From: Planctomycetota bacterium
Lineage (GTDB): Bacteria > Planctomycetota > Brocadiia > Brocadiales > Bathyanammoxibiaceae
DNA length: 64,000 bases
Assembly (NCBI GenBank): GCA_016209685.1
Contig: JACQVQ010000008.1
Coordinates: forward strand, 255,778 to 319,777
Reading direction: 5' to 3'
Below, piece by piece: positions 38,099 to 47,576 of the stretch (position 1 is its first letter; every line of letters begins with the position of its first letter). Below the pieces are notes generated by a model. That model was not told the origin of the DNA and did not search any database. It was given only the letters and a program-made list of their open reading frames with translations. Made by a program: the position numbers and the translations under genes.

Positions 38099-38665
38099 AT
38101 GTCCAGGATTGGAAAGTTACCTGTCGCCGTCCCTAAGACGGTAGACCTGAAGATAGAGAGTGAGACCCTTAAGATAAAGGGGCCATTAGGGGAAATGGCT
38201 CAAAGATTCCACCCCTCTGTGAGGTTTGAGTTTGACCAGGCTAGCAGGCTACTGCGTGCAAAGGTGGCCGACGAGGAACCGAGACAGAAGGCCCTGCTGG
38301 GTCTGAGCCGTACCCTGGCCCTCAATGCAGTAGAGGGGGTGACTAAGGGCTTCTCCAGGGAAATGGAGATTCATGGACTTGGCTACAACGTCAAACTACA
38401 AGGTAAAGACCTTGTCCTTGCGGTGGGGTACATAAACCCCGTCCACTTGACGATCCCGCAGGGGCTAAAGGTAGAGATAGCCCAGCCCACTAACCCGGCA
38501 CGCTTTGTTATAAAGGGTGTGGACAAGCAATTGGTAGGGCAGTTTGCCGCCGTAGTAAGGTCAATCAGGAAAGTGGAGCCTTACAAAGGAAAAGGTATCA
38601 GGTATAAGGATGAGGTGGTAAGGAAGAAGGCTGGTAAGGCCTTCGCCGGTGGAGCGGCTACATAA
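38099..38665 (+). CDS. rplF: 50S ribosomal protein L6
   Basis: 188 aa, two alpha/beta repeats near the sarcin-ricin loop. [15 protein letters not shown] start and [20 protein letters not shown] signature near the end. Eight bases after rpsH. Confidence 0.96.
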   Translation: MSRIGKLPVAVPKTVDLKIESETLKIKGPLGEMAQRFHPSVRFEFDQASRLLRAKVADEEPRQKALLGLSRTLALNAVEGVTKGFSREMEIHGLGYNVKLQGKDLVLAVGYINPVHLTIPQGLKVEIAQPTNPARFVIKGVDKQLVGQFAAVVRSIRKVEPYKGKGIRYKDEVVRKKAGKAFAGGAAT

Positions 38666-38666
38666 A

Positions 38667-39035
38667 ATGGACCTGCAGAGAGAGAAATGGCGGAAGAGGC
38701 GCACCCGACATCTACGGGTGAGGCATAAGGTCTTTGGTACTAAGGACCGCCCCAGACTGTCGGTCTACAGGAGCCTTAAGAACATTTATTGTCAGCTCAT
38801 AGACGATGCCCAGGGGAGGACCCTGGCCTCAGTCTCTACCCTTTCTCCTGATATAAAGGGCCGGTTTCCTTACGGAGGGAACAAGAAGGCGGCAGAACTG
38901 GTAGGTCAGAAGATAGCTGAGGTGGCAAAGAAGTTGGGGATAGGGAAGGTGGTCTTTGACAGGGGGGGGTATAAATTTCACGGAAGGATAAAGACGCTGG
39001 CCGAGGCAGTCAGGCAGGCCAAATTGAACTTTTAA
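38667..39035 (+). CDS. rplR: 50S ribosomal protein L18
   Basis: 122 aa from the ATG at 38667 ([20 protein letters not shown]), one base after rplF; the ORF-track start at 38649 would overlap rplF. 5S rRNA-binding protein with [20 protein letters not shown]. Followed by a repeat-filled 67-base gap. Confidence 0.95.
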   Translation: MDLQREKWRKRRTRHLRVRHKVFGTKDRPRLSVYRSLKNIYCQLIDDAQGRTLASVSTLSPDIKGRFPYGGNKKAAELVGQKIAEVAKKLGIGKVVFDRGGYKFHGRIKTLAEAVRQAKLNF

Positions 39036-39085
39036 ACCCTTGAACCTTATTGAACTTTAAACTCTTGAACCTTTAAACTCTCAGG
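39036..39085. repeat. Family C repeat in the rplR-rpsE gap
   Basis: Degenerate units around CCTTGAACCTTATTGAACTT and CTCTTGAACCTTTAAACTCT, the complement of the TTCAAGG units in dapF and the glycerate kinase gene. It widens an otherwise compact operon. Confidence 0.6.
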
Positions 39086-39102
39086 TTTTTAGGAGGCATT
39101 CG

Positions 39103-39594
39103 TTGGCAGAGGAAGCAGTACGAGAAAGGGCCGTAGTAGAAGATACTGTAGTGGAGATTAACCGTTGCACTGCGGTGACCAAGGGTGGGAAGAGCCTGAG
39201 TTTCAGCGCCCTTGTGGTGGCAGGGGACGGGCGAGGCCAGGTAGGCTGTGGCTTTGGCAAGGCCAGGGAGGTGCCCAGTGCCGTGACTAAGGCCTCTAAG
39301 GATGCCAGGAAAAGTATGGCGAACATCCTCCTCAAGGGAGATACCATACCCCACGAGGTTTGGGGGCGTTATAGTGCCAGCAGGATATACATGAGGCCAG
39401 CAGCCCCCGGTACGGGGATTAAGGCAGGGGCAGCGGCACGGGCAGTACTGGAGCTGGCAGGGGTAAGGAATATATTAACCAAGTGCTATGGTTCTAGAAA
39501 TCCTATAAACGTAGTAAAGGCCACCCTGGAAGGGCTAAAGGGTCTGAGGTCTATAGAAGAGGTGAACTCTCTTAGAGAGGCGCAAAAGAGATGA
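39103..39594 (+). CDS. rpsE: 30S ribosomal protein S5
   Basis: 163 aa, TTG start preceded by TTAGGAGG. Conserved VGFGxGKAREVPSAVTKA-type loop (GCGFGKAREVPSAVTKASKD) and C-terminal GSRNPINVVKATLEGL. It overlaps rplO by four bases with no rpmD in between. Confidence 0.95.
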   Translation: MAEEAVRERAVVEDTVVEINRCTAVTKGGKSLSFSALVVAGDGRGQVGCGFGKAREVPSAVTKASKDARKSMANILLKGDTIPHEVWGRYSASRIYMRPAAPGTGIKAGAAARAVLELAGVRNILTKCYGSRNPINVVKATLEGLKGLRSIEEVNSLREAQKR

Positions 39595-40037
39595 ATTTGC
39601 AAGACGTTAAGACGGCTGACCTGAGGAGAAAGAGGAAGAAGAGGCTGGGTTGCGGGCTAGGCTCTGGCCACGGGAAGACTGCGTGTCGCGGCTCTAAAGG
39701 GGCTGGGGCCCGTTCTGGTACGGAGACTGCCCCTTACTTCGAAGGTGGACAGATGCCTCTGGTGCGCCGTATCCCCAAGAGGGGCTTCAAGAACATCTTC
39801 AAGAAGCAATACAACCTTATAAATATCGGGACCCTGGCAGGACTCAATAAAAAGGAGATAACACCGGAGGTACTTGAAGAGGCCGGCCTTATCAGGGGCA
39901 GTGGAAAAAACGGCATAAAGGTGCTAGGGAAGGGAGAGTTAAAGGTGCCCGTTACCGTCCAGGCCCATAAGTTTAGTCAAGGTGCCCTTAAAAAGATAGT
40001 TGCGGCCGGTGGAGAGGCGAAGGTTATCCCGTGCTAG
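39591..40037 (+). CDS. rplO: 50S ribosomal protein L15
   Basis: 148 aa. Glycine-rich RNA-binding N-terminus (GCGLGSGHGKTACRGSKGAG), central PLVRRIPKRGFKN. The preceding gene is rpsE, so uL30 (rpmD) is absent from its normal place. Overlaps secY by seven bases. Confidence 0.95.
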   Translation: MNLQDVKTADLRRKRKKRLGCGLGSGHGKTACRGSKGAGARSGTETAPYFEGGQMPLVRRIPKRGFKNIFKKQYNLINIGTLAGLNKKEITPEVLEEAGLIRGSGKNGIKVLGKGELKVPVTVQAHKFSQGALKKIVAAGGEAKVIPC

Positions 40038-41413
40038 ACAAGATTAAGACTATTTACAATATCCCTGAACTCAGGCAGAAGATACTGGTTACCCTTGGCC
40101 TTATCGCCCTCTGTCGGGTTGGTGTGTACATCCCTATCCCAGGGATAGATACCGGGGTCTTGAAGGGTTACTTCCAACAGGTCTCCGGTACAGGCGTAGG
40201 ACAACTCCTGGGTCTGGTGGACCTCTTCTCAGGGGGGGCTATGACCTCAGGGGCTATCTTTGGATTGGGGGTAATGCCCTATATAAGCGCCTCTATTATC
40301 TTCCAGTTGCTGGTAGGGGTGCTCCCTTCACTGGAACGCCTGCATAAAGAGGGAGAGGTGGGGAGAAAGAAGATTAACCAGTACACCAGAATGGCCACAG
40401 TGGGGCTGTGTTTCTTTCAGGCCTTTGTCCTTACCCGCACCCTCTATACTATTGATATAGGTGGTGTACCAGTGGTGCCTGTGTATCTCCAGGGGATGAG
40501 TTTCCAGTTAATGGCCTCCCTCCTCCTCACCACCGGGACTATGTCCCTTATGTGGATAGGCGAACAAGTAGATGAGCACGGCATAGGGAGCGGGATATCA
40601 TTAGTTATCATGGTGGGGATAGTAGACCGTCTGCCGTGGGCCTTCTCGCAGGTGCTTTCCAACTTCACCTTTTCGGTCACCCCGGCAGAACATGAAATAG
40701 GGATATTCAGGCTACTCCTCCTGGCAGCCTCTTTTGTGGTAATTGTGGCAGGGATAGTCTATATCACCCAGGGGCAGAGACGCATCCCCATCCAGCAGGC
40801 CAAACATACCAGGGGCCACAGGGTATACGGAGGACAGAAGCACTTCCTCCCGCTCAGGGTAAACCAGGCAGGTGTAATGCCTATAATATTTGCCCAGTCC
40901 TTGCTCATATTCCCCGCAGCCATAATCCAGGGGGTACAGGTGCGGATGGAGCCCGGGAGCTTTGGCTACTTGATAAGCTCCAGGCTAGCGGATGCCTTGC
41001 AAGGTGGTGTAGTTTATGTTACCCTCTATAGTTTCCTTATTGCCTTCTTCTGCTACTTCTGGACGGCTATACAGTTTAATCCCAAGGATATGTCTGAGAA
41101 CCTTAAGGACTACGGGAGTTTTATCCCCGGGATAAGACCTGGAGGCAGGACGGCAGAGTATCTTGAAAATATCATGAGTCATATAACCCTGGCCGGGGCC
41201 ACCTTCCTGGCCATAATAGCCCTCCTGCCGAATATGGTCTCAAAGGGCTTTGAGATAAACAGGGCCATTGCAGGATTCTATGGAGGCACCGGACTTCTTA
41301 TAGCAGTGGGGGTGGCGCTGGACCTCGTCCAGAAGATAGAAGCCCACTTACTGATGAGACATTATGGTGGTCTCCTGGGAGGCACCGCAAGGATAAGAGG
41401 GCGGAGAGGATGA
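40031..41413 (+). CDS. secY: Preprotein translocase subunit SecY
   Basis: Channel subunit of SecYEG. 460 aa, GTG start, ten membrane helices. Plug-region GLVDLFSGGAMTSGAIFGLG, cytoplasmic loop GQRRIPIQQAKHTRGHRVYG, and the C-terminal loop NPKDMSENLKDYGSFIPGIR. Overlaps adk by four bases. Confidence 0.97.
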   Translation: MLDKIKTIYNIPELRQKILVTLGLIALCRVGVYIPIPGIDTGVLKGYFQQVSGTGVGQLLGLVDLFSGGAMTSGAIFGLGVMPYISASIIFQLLVGVLPSLERLHKEGEVGRKKINQYTRMATVGLCFFQAFVLTRTLYTIDIGGVPVVPVYLQGMSFQLMASLLLTTGTMSLMWIGEQVDEHGIGSGISLVIMVGIVDRLPWAFSQVLSNFTFSVTPAEHEIGIFRLLLLAASFVVIVAGIVYITQGQRRIPIQQAKHTRGHRVYGGQKHFLPLRVNQAGVMPIIFAQSLLIFPAAIIQGVQVRMEPGSFGYLISSRLADALQGGVVYVTLYSFLIAFFCYFWTAIQFNPKDMSENLKDYGSFIPGIRPGGRTAEYLENIMSHITLAGATFLAIIALLPNMVSKGFEINRAIAGFYGGTGLLIAVGVALDLVQKIEAHLLMRHYGGLLGGTARIRGRRG

Positions 41414-42069
41414 ACGTAGTATTTCTGGGACCCCCGGGGGCAGGAAAGGGCACCCAGGCCGAGACGCTAAGTAAGCAGAGAGGTATGGAACATATCTCTA
41501 CGGGTGAGGTGCTAAGGGGGGCCGTTGATGCAGGTACCCCCGTGGGCCTTCGGGCCAGGAAATATATGGAAAAAGGGGCGTTGGTGCCAGACGAGGTAGT
41601 GGTAGATATAGTAGCGGAACGTATCGGTAAGAATGGACGCTGTAAGAATTTTCTATTAGACGGTTTCCCCAGGAATCTAAACCAGGCGAAGGCCCTGGAT
41701 AAGACCCTGAGCGGTCTAAAGGACAGATTGGATGTGGTCTTCTATTTTGCAGTCTCGGAGGAGACGGCCGTCTCAAGACTTACTGGACGCTGGATATGTT
41801 CAGGATGTGGGAGCAACTACCATCAACACTACATGCCCCCCAGGAAACCAGGGGTGTGTGATAAATGTGGGAAGGCCCTCCAGCAGAGGCCAGACGATAA
41901 GGTAGAAACGGTAAAGGAGAGGTTAAAGGTCTATAGAAAACAGACGGCGGACCTCATTGACTATTACGAAAAGCAAGGCCTCCTTATGAAGATAAATGCC
42001 GACAGGGACGTAAAGGAGGTCTACGAGGAGGTGACGAAGGCCCTGGACTCGCTTAACAGGGAAAGGTAG
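41410..42069 (+). CDS. adk: Adenylate kinase
   Basis: Interconverts AMP+ATP and 2 ADP. 219 aa: P-loop GPPGAGKGTQAE, AMP-binding region (ISTGEVLRGAVDAGTPVG), DGFPRNLNQA, and the long LID with four cysteines (CSGCG and CDKCG), so a zinc-type lid. In the usual secY-adk-map-infA order. Confidence 0.96.
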   Translation: MNVVFLGPPGAGKGTQAETLSKQRGMEHISTGEVLRGAVDAGTPVGLRARKYMEKGALVPDEVVVDIVAERIGKNGRCKNFLLDGFPRNLNQAKALDKTLSGLKDRLDVVFYFAVSEETAVSRLTGRWICSGCGSNYHQHYMPPRKPGVCDKCGKALQQRPDDKVETVKERLKVYRKQTADLIDYYEKQGLLMKINADRDVKEVYEEVTKALDSLNRER

Positions 42070-42070
42070 C

Positions 42071-42826
42071 ATGATAGAATGCAAGAGTGCAAGGCAGGTC
42101 GGTCTTATGCGACAGGCAGGAAAGATTGTGTCCGGCGCCTTGCGATTGGCCAGGGAACTAGCTGTCTGTGACGTAACTACAGATTATATAGATACGGAGA
42201 TTGAAAGATATATACGCGGAAATCATGGCTCACCCATGTTCAAGGGTTACAGGGGTTATCCCAGGAGTACGTGTACCTCAGTAAACGAAGAGGTGGTACA
42301 TGGGATACCAGGCCCCAGGAGATTGAGGGAGGGAGATATCCTTAGTATAGACGTGGGGGTAGAATATAAGAAGTACATGGCTGATGGCGCCATAACGATA
42401 CCCATCGGCAAGATACCCCCTGCGACCAGGAGATTGATGGAGGTATGCGAGAAGGCCCTCAATAAGGCCATTGAGGGTATAAGACCAGGGGTTATGCTCT
42501 CCAGGGTTGCTGGTTGCATCCAGGAGTACGTAGAGGGCCATGAATATTCGGTGGTGAAGGACTATGCCGGGCATGGGATAGGTAGATGCATGCATGAGGA
42601 ACCCCAGGTACCTAATTATGTAAGCGAAGAACTCCTGGCCAACGACGTCGTCCTCCTATCGGGGACTACCCTGGCAATAGAACCCATGATATGCATGGGG
42701 AGTGGTGAGACCGAGGTCATGGAGAATAAGTGGACGGTGGTGACGAAGGACCGTAAGCTCTCTGCCCATTTTGAGCACACGGTAGTGGTTACCGATACGG
42801 GGGTGGAAGTACTTACAGTAGAGTAA
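42071..42826 (+). CDS. map: Methionine aminopeptidase, type I
   Basis: Removes N-terminal Met from new proteins. 251 aa, metal ligands in the family pattern: [44 protein letters not shown]. No N-terminal zinc extension. One base after adk. Confidence 0.95.
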   Translation: MIECKSARQVGLMRQAGKIVSGALRLARELAVCDVTTDYIDTEIERYIRGNHGSPMFKGYRGYPRSTCTSVNEEVVHGIPGPRRLREGDILSIDVGVEYKKYMADGAITIPIGKIPPATRRLMEVCEKALNKAIEGIRPGVMLSRVAGCIQEYVEGHEYSVVKDYAGHGIGRCMHEEPQVPNYVSEELLANDVVLLSGTTLAIEPMICMGSGETEVMENKWTVVTKDRKLSAHFEHTVVVTDTGVEVLTVE

Positions 42827-42827
42827 C

Positions 42828-43046
42828 ATGCCCAAGGAGGAACCTATAAAGGTGGAGGCCGTGGTAAAGGAGGCACTTCCCAACGCCATGTTCAGGGTGG
42901 AATTGCCTAACGGCCATCAGGTGCTGGCCCACGTCTCAGGAAAAATGAGGATGCACTTCATACGGATACTCCCCGGGGATAAAGTGACCATAGAGATGTC
43001 GCCTTATGACCTGGAGAGGGGCAGGATTGTCTACAGACAGGTCTAA
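42828..43046 (+). CDS. infA: Translation initiation factor IF-1
   Basis: 72 aa OB-fold factor bound in the A site during initiation. [44 protein letters not shown]. One base after map. Confidence 0.96.
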   Translation: MPKEEPIKVEAVVKEALPNAMFRVELPNGHQVLAHVSGKMRMHFIRILPGDKVTIEMSPYDLERGRIVYRQV

Positions 43047-43060
43047 GAGGAGTCCATAGG

Positions 43061-43174
43061 ATGAAGGTAAGGGCCTCGGTAAAGCGTATCTGTGAAAAAT
43101 GTAAGATAGTAAGGCGTAAAAACGTCGTCAGGGTAATATGCGATAACCCTAGACACAAACAGAGGCAGGGTTAA
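43061..43174 (+). CDS. rpmJ: 50S ribosomal protein L36
   Basis: Too short for the ORF track. 37 aa, [20 protein letters not shown] through NPRHKQRQG. Zinc site C-x2-C-x12-C-x4-H makes it the C+ form. GGAG eight to ten bases upstream. Usual position between infA and rpsM. Confidence 0.96.
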   Translation: MKVRASVKRICEKCKIVRRKNVVRVICDNPRHKQRQG

Positions 43175-43190
43175 AGGAGGTATTCTCTAG

Positions 43191-43568
43191 ATGCCCAGGA
43201 TTGCTGGAGTAGACATACCAGCCAACAAGAGGATGGTTATAGCCCTTACGTACATTTATGGGATAGGGAAGGCCCTCTCCCAGAAGATACTGAAGGCGGC
43301 AGGTATTGACGAGAACATACGGGCCAAGGACCTTCACGAGGACCAGCTCAGCAATCTGGCCTCCCATATAGAGAAGAATTATACGACCGAAGGCGCCCTC
43401 CGCAGGCAGGAGACCCAGAATATTGCCCTCTTAAGGAGTCTGGGCTGCTACAGGGGGTATAGACACAAGGTGGGACTCCCGGTTAGAGGTCAACGCACGC
43501 GGACCAATGCCCGTACGAGGAAGGGCCGCAAGAAGACCGTAGCTGGAAGGAAGGTAGAAAAGGCATAA
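43191..43568 (+). CDS. rpsM: 30S ribosomal protein S13
   Basis: 125 aa, contacts P-site tRNA and bridges to 50[21 protein letters not shown] start, [18 protein letters not shown] end. Strong AAAGGAGG site. Followed after one base by a gene that is not normally in this operon. Confidence 0.96.
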   Translation: MPRIAGVDIPANKRMVIALTYIYGIGKALSQKILKAAGIDENIRAKDLHEDQLSNLASHIEKNYTTEGALRRQETQNIALLRSLGCYRGYRHKVGLPVRGQRTRTNARTRKGRKKTVAGRKVEKA

Positions 43569-43569
43569 C

Positions 43570-44406
43570 ATGCCATTTGCTCTAGAGAGGACTGGACTGG
43601 AAGAGGGCAGGATACAAGAACTCTTGTATTCCGCAGGAGGACTACTGCGTACCCTGGGCTGGGCAGGTCCCAATGGACAGTTATACCAGAGTGGGACCAA
43701 GAAATTCCAGGAGGTGGTCGGCTTTTCCGGTCACATCTTTAAGATGTCCCCCGAACTCCTGAAAGAGGGCCTGGTGTGCCTGGACTGCTCATGCGGTAAG
43801 TCGTACCTTGCCTTTGTCCTTAACTATCTCTTGAGGGAGATGTACGGTCTAAAGGCCACTTTCTACGGCGTGGACACCTCCGACGTCCTTATAGAGAGGT
43901 GCAGGACTATGGCTACCCTCCTGGGCTATGAGAATATGTCCTTCTGGCAGGGTAGGACATGTGAATTTGTGCCCCCGACGAACGTGGACACGGTGCTGGC
44001 CTTACATGCCTGTGATACGGCAACTGATGAGGCCATAGCCAAGGGCATCCAGTTAGGGGCAAGGTATATCATGGTGGTACCATGCTGTCAGAATCAGATT
44101 AGGGGACAGATAAGGTCCCCTCAGCCCTTGGAGAGGCTAACAGAGTTTGGCCTCCTGAGGTACAGGTTTGCGGACCTCCTGACGGAGGCCATAAGGGCCC
44201 AGGTACTGCGAGGGGCTGGTTATTATGTAGAGATGCACGAGATAGTACCCCCAACGGTGACCCCTAAGAATTTAGTGCTCACTGCCAGGAAGACCCGTTC
44301 CAGTAAGAAAGGGGTCGGAGGTTATAAAGAACTGAGCAATCTACTGGGGGTGCATTCTCCCTTAGAGGGACTTTTACCAGGGCTCTTCGGTGGAGATAAA
44401 GACTAA
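43570..44406 (+). CDS. Putative SAM-dependent methyltransferase embedded in the ribosomal operon
   Basis: 278 aa, one base after rpsM and overlapping rpsK by one base, so cotranscribed and coupled with ribosomal genes. Rossmann-type methyltransferase features: motif I-like [19 protein letters not shown] (about 72-90), acidic motif II in [14 protein letters not shown], then [18 protein letters not shown] and VVPCCQNQ. The LHACDTATD and (V/P)-C-C pattern resembles the Methyltransf_32 group (METTL25/RRNAD1-like). Substrate unknown; its place between S13 and S11 suggests rRNA, a ribosomal protein or a translation factor. The motif I reads C-S-C-G-K rather than GxGxG, so cofactor binding is inferred. 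Codon use looks like its neighbours. Confidence 0.7.
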   Translation: MPFALERTGLEEGRIQELLYSAGGLLRTLGWAGPNGQLYQSGTKKFQEVVGFSGHIFKMSPELLKEGLVCLDCSCGKSYLAFVLNYLLREMYGLKATFYGVDTSDVLIERCRTMATLLGYENMSFWQGRTCEFVPPTNVDTVLALHACDTATDEAIAKGIQLGARYIMVVPCCQNQIRGQIRSPQPLERLTEFGLLRYRFADLLTEAIRAQVLRGAGYYVEMHEIVPPTVTPKNLVLTARKTRSSKKGVGGYKELSNLLGVHSPLEGLLPGLFGGDKD

Positions 44407-44780
44407 TGGCCAAGGTTAAAAAGGTAAGACGTAATGTTAACAGGGCGATTGCCTATATAAAGGCTACCTTTAACAATACCTACATCAATATTACAGACCT
44501 CAATGGAGAGTCTCTGTGCTGGGCGAGTGCAGGGACTGTGGGGTTTAAAGGCTCCAGGAAGAGTACGCCCTTTGCTGCCACGCGGGCGGCGGAGAGCGTT
44601 GCAGACAAGGCCAGAAAGATGGGAATCCAGGAGTTAGAGGTTAGGGTAAAAGGGCCGGGTTCGGGAAGGGAGTCAGCCATCACAGCCCTCCAGTCTGCCG
44701 GGCTTAGCGTGAAATCTATTGAAGACGTAACCCCGCTCCCCCATAACGGTTGTCGTCCCAGGAAGAAAAGGAGGGTATAG
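44406..44780 (+). CDS. rpsK: 30S ribosomal protein S11
   Basis: 124 aa, platform protein. [20 protein letters not shown] and [15 protein letters not shown] end. Starts on the last base of the methyltransferase gene. Confidence 0.96.
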   Translation: MAKVKKVRRNVNRAIAYIKATFNNTYINITDLNGESLCWASAGTVGFKGSRKSTPFAATRAAESVADKARKMGIQELEVRVKGPGSGRESAITALQSAGLSVKSIEDVTPLPHNGCRPRKKRRV

Positions 44781-44787
44781 GGTATAC

Positions 44788-45417
44788 ATGAGTAGACTGT
44801 TAGGGCCATCTTGCAGGTTGTGCAGGAGGGAAGGGATAAAGCTCTACCTGAAAGGTACCCGTTGTTTTTCAGCCAAGTGTCCCGTTACCAAGAGGAAGAC
44901 CGCCCCTGGGATGCACTACTGGAGGGGCGGGAAGAAGATGTCTAAATATGGGGCGCAGTTCAGGGAGAAACAGAAGATTAAAAGGTTTTATGGGATATTA
45001 GAAGGACAGTTTTTGAGGCTATTCTATGAGGCCGAGAGGCGGAAGGGTCATACCGGGGAGAACCTCCTGGTACTGTTAGAAGAGAGGTTGGACAACGTTG
45101 CTTATCTGCTGGGCTACGCCGCTTCCAGGAAACAGGCCCGCCAACTTATTCACCACGGACATATAGTGGTTAGTGGAAAGAGGGTGGACGTGCCCTCCTA
45201 CCTTGTGAAGGTGGGAGACATCATCATACCCTACCAGCACCCAAGGAGCCAGGAATTGATAAAGACCAACCTGGCGAGCTATGCCACTCGTTTCAATTCG
45301 GCATGGTTAGAACTTGACAAGGATACTCCACAGGCAAAGGTACTCCGTTTCCCCACGAGGGAAGAGACCTCTTCGCCCGTACAAGAACAACTAGTAGTAG
45401 AACTCTGTTCCAGATAA
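44788..45417 (+). CDS. rpsD: 30S ribosomal protein S4, zinc type
   Basis: 209 aa, primary 16S 5'-domain binder. N-terminal CRLCRREGIKLYLKGTRC with CPVTKR gives the Cys4 C+ form. S4 domain LDNVAYLLGYAASRKQARQL. Seven bases after rpsK. Confidence 0.96.
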   Translation: MSRLLGPSCRLCRREGIKLYLKGTRCFSAKCPVTKRKTAPGMHYWRGGKKMSKYGAQFREKQKIKRFYGILEGQFLRLFYEAERRKGHTGENLLVLLEERLDNVAYLLGYAASRKQARQLIHHGHIVVSGKRVDVPSYLVKVGDIIIPYQHPRSQELIKTNLASYATRFNSAWLELDKDTPQAKVLRFPTREETSSPVQEQLVVELCSR

Positions 45418-45438
45418 ACAAAACAGACGAAGATTTCA

Positions 45439-45457
45439 GGCCACGCGATGGCCTGGA
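45439..45457 (+). promoter_or_regulatory. Small hairpin before rpoA
   Basis: CAGGCCA-cgcga-TGGCCTG stem-loop in the 63-base rpsD-rpoA gap, about 23 bases before the rpoA start. No T-run; role unknown, possibly mRNA processing. Confidence 0.4.
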
Positions 45458-45480
45458 AGAGTCAGAGGGGAGGTAAGTAT

Positions 45481-46494
45481 ATGCGAATTCGGTGGAGGGG
45501 TTTTGAACTGCCGACTCGCATCACCGTCGACCAGAAAACCCTTAGCAATACCTACGGCAAGTTCATAATTGAGCCTTTTGAGAGGGGTTACGGGGTTACT
45601 ATTGGTAATTCCTTACGAAGGGTGCTGTTGAACAGCCTGGAAGGTAGTGCCGTTACCTCTGTAAAGATCAAAGGGGTGAAGCATGAGTTCAGTACTATCC
45701 CTGGAGTGGTAGAGGACACCACTGACATTGTCCTTAACGTCAAGGCCCTGGTGCTGAAACTGCTGGACGACCAGCCCCAAAAGATCCGCATAGAAGCCAA
45801 TAAAAAAGGAGCGATAAGGGCCAAGGATATCACCACGGGTGGTGCCGTAGAGATAATCAATCCCGAACAGCATATAGTCACCCTTTCGGAAGACAAGAGC
45901 TTCGTTATGGAGGTGGAGGTGAAGAAAGGGAGGGGTTATGTCACTGCTGAAGAGAATGAGCCCGAAGAGGCCGAGATAGGTCTCATTGCAATAGATTCGG
46001 TGTTCTCTCCGGTAAGGAACGTAAAGTATTACACGGAAGATACCAGGGTCGGTAGGCGGACCAATTACGACAGGTTGGTAATGGAGATATGGACCAATGG
46101 CGTGATAGGTCCGGAGATGGCCCTGGTAGAGGCGTCAAAGATACTCAGAAAGCACCTGACACCCTTTGTACAGTACTTTGAGCTAGGCAGGGAACTGCCA
46201 ATGGGCGACCGTAAGCTTGCCTCAGGAGCGGTAGACGCACCGAAGGAAGTCCGTGGAGAACTGGAGGCCAAACTTAATAAGCCTGTGTCAGAATTGGACC
46301 TCTCCGTGCGTGCCTCTAACTGCCTGGAAGCCGCTAATATCAAGACTGTGGACGAACTGGCGGGCATGACGGAGGAAGAACTCCTGGAGGTCAGAAACTT
46401 TGGCAAGACCACCCTCAATGAGATAAAGAAGAAGCTTGCCCAATGGGGACTGACTCTGGGGATGAAGAAGGCAGAAGTGGGAGGAAAGTCCTGA
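45481..46494 (+). CDS. rpoA: RNA polymerase subunit alpha
   Basis: 337 aa from the ATG at 45481 (MRIRWRGFELPTRIT), chosen because GGGGAGGTAAG lies just upstream; the ORF-track start at 45448 adds 11 atypical residues. N-terminal dimerisation domain (PFERGYGVTIGNSLRRVLL) and C-terminal domain binding UP elements (SVRASNCLEAANIKTVDEL, RNFGKTTLNEIKKKL). Overlaps rplQ by one base. Confidence 0.96.
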   Translation: MRIRWRGFELPTRITVDQKTLSNTYGKFIIEPFERGYGVTIGNSLRRVLLNSLEGSAVTSVKIKGVKHEFSTIPGVVEDTTDIVLNVKALVLKLLDDQPQKIRIEANKKGAIRAKDITTGGAVEIINPEQHIVTLSEDKSFVMEVEVKKGRGYVTAEENEPEEAEIGLIAIDSVFSPVRNVKYYTEDTRVGRRTNYDRLVMEIWTNGVIGPEMALVEASKILRKHLTPFVQYFELGRELPMGDRKLASGAVDAPKEVRGELEAKLNKPVSELDLSVRASNCLEAANIKTVDELAGMTEEELLEVRNFGKTTLNEIKKKLAQWGLTLGMKKAEVGGKS

Positions 46495-47090
46495 TGAGAC
46501 ACCAGAAGACAGGGAGACACCTCGGAAGGACCTCCAGCCACAGGCTGGCCCTGCGTCGTAACCTGGCCAAGGCCCTCTTCACCCACGGCAGAATAATTAC
46601 CACCGTTACCAAGGCAAAGGAAATCAAACCTTTTGTGGAAAGGCTTATCACCCTTGCCATAAAGGCCTTTGGTAAAAGAGTGACGGATAGACCTGCTTAT
46701 GTCCACTACTACCGGGAGATACTCTCCCGACTCCAGGATAAGGCACTGACCCAGAAGCTGGTGGGCGAGGGCCAGTGGCGGGAGAAGGGATGTATCGCCG
46801 AGAGGTTCCTCAACAGGAACGGGGGATACACCAGGATAATGAGACTGGGCGGCAGCCGTCTGGGCATACTGACCGGGAGCAAGATAGGGCAGATACCAGT
46901 ATTGAACTATAAGATGGAAGGGCGGGATAGAAAAGTACGTCTGGTGGGCCACCGTCTGGGCGATAACGCCCCTCTAGCCCTCTTTGAGCTGGTGGAAGGG
47001 GCCGGTGAGGTAGTAAAAGAGGCACCCAAGCCAGAGGCCAAAAAGGAAGAGACCTCCAAGACTTCAAAACAGGAAGAAAAGAAGGGATGA
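46494..47090 (+). CDS. rplQ: 50S ribosomal protein L17 with C-terminal extension
   Basis: 198 aa from the ATG at 46494 (MRHQKTGRHLGRTSSHRLAL), coupled to rpoA by TGATG with GGAGG upstream; the ORF-track start at 46443 is inside rpoA. The first about 120 residues are a normal L17 (ALFTHGRIITTVTKAKEIKP, NRNGGYTRIMRLG). There is an added segment (LGILTGSKIGQIPVLNYKME and on) and a Lys/Glu-rich tail ending KTSKQEEKKG, not present in the approximately 127-aa E. coli protein. Confidence 0.93.
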   Translation: MRHQKTGRHLGRTSSHRLALRRNLAKALFTHGRIITTVTKAKEIKPFVERLITLAIKAFGKRVTDRPAYVHYYREILSRLQDKALTQKLVGEGQWREKGCIAERFLNRNGGYTRIMRLGGSRLGILTGSKIGQIPVLNYKMEGRDRKVRLVGHRLGDNAPLALFELVEGAGEVVKEAPKPEAKKEETSKTSKQEEKKG

Positions 47091-47512
47091 CGGAGTGCGT
47101 CTTCTGCAGGATTGTCCGTGGTGAGCTACCTGCCTGTAAACTCCTGGAAGACGATGAAAAGGTCTCATTTTTAGACATCAACCCCCTGAACCCCGGGCAT
47201 ACCCTGGTCGTCCCAAAGAAGCACTACGAGACGGTTATGGACATACCGGGGAAGGAACTGGGTAGACTTATGGAAGTGGTGCCCGTACTTGCTAAGGCTG
47301 TAGCCCAGGTAACAAAGGCGGAGGGGTTGAACCTCTTCCAGACCAACAAACCCTGTGCAGGCCAGACCGTCCCCCACGTGCATATACACATAATACCCCG
47401 GTACCGAAAGGACGGGTTCTCCTTTGGCTGGAGGCAGGGACGGTACAAAGAAGGAGAGATAGAGGGGTTCCGTAAGGAACTCGTCAAGGTTTTGGAAGAG
47501 ATTAAGGGTTAG
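47087..47512 (+). CDS. HIT-family nucleotide hydrolase
   Basis: 141 aa, histidine-triad protein of the Hint type, hydrolysing purine nucleoside phosphoramidates. Motif HVHIHIIPR at 97-105 with catalytic H99; N-terminal CVFCRIVRGELPACK with a Cys pair. It starts in the rplQ stop (ATGA), so it is the last gene of the ribosomal supercluster, closed by a terminator. Confidence 0.93.
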   Translation: MTECVFCRIVRGELPACKLLEDDEKVSFLDINPLNPGHTLVVPKKHYETVMDIPGKELGRLMEVVPVLAKAVAQVTKAEGLNLFQTNKPCAGQTVPHVHIHIIPRYRKDGFSFGWRQGRYKEGEIEGFRKELVKVLEEIKG

Positions 47513-47518
47513 AATTTA

Positions 47519-47553
47519 GAATACAGAATATTCTGAATTCTGTATTCTTTTTT
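47519..47553 (+). terminator. Intrinsic terminator after the ribosomal cluster
   Basis: Stem GAATACAGAAT (47519-47529) / ATTCTGTATTC (47537-47547) with a 7-base loop and a following T-run. Seven bases after the HIT stop. Confidence 0.88.
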
Positions 47554-47576
47554 CCCCTGGTCCCTGCTGTAGACTT

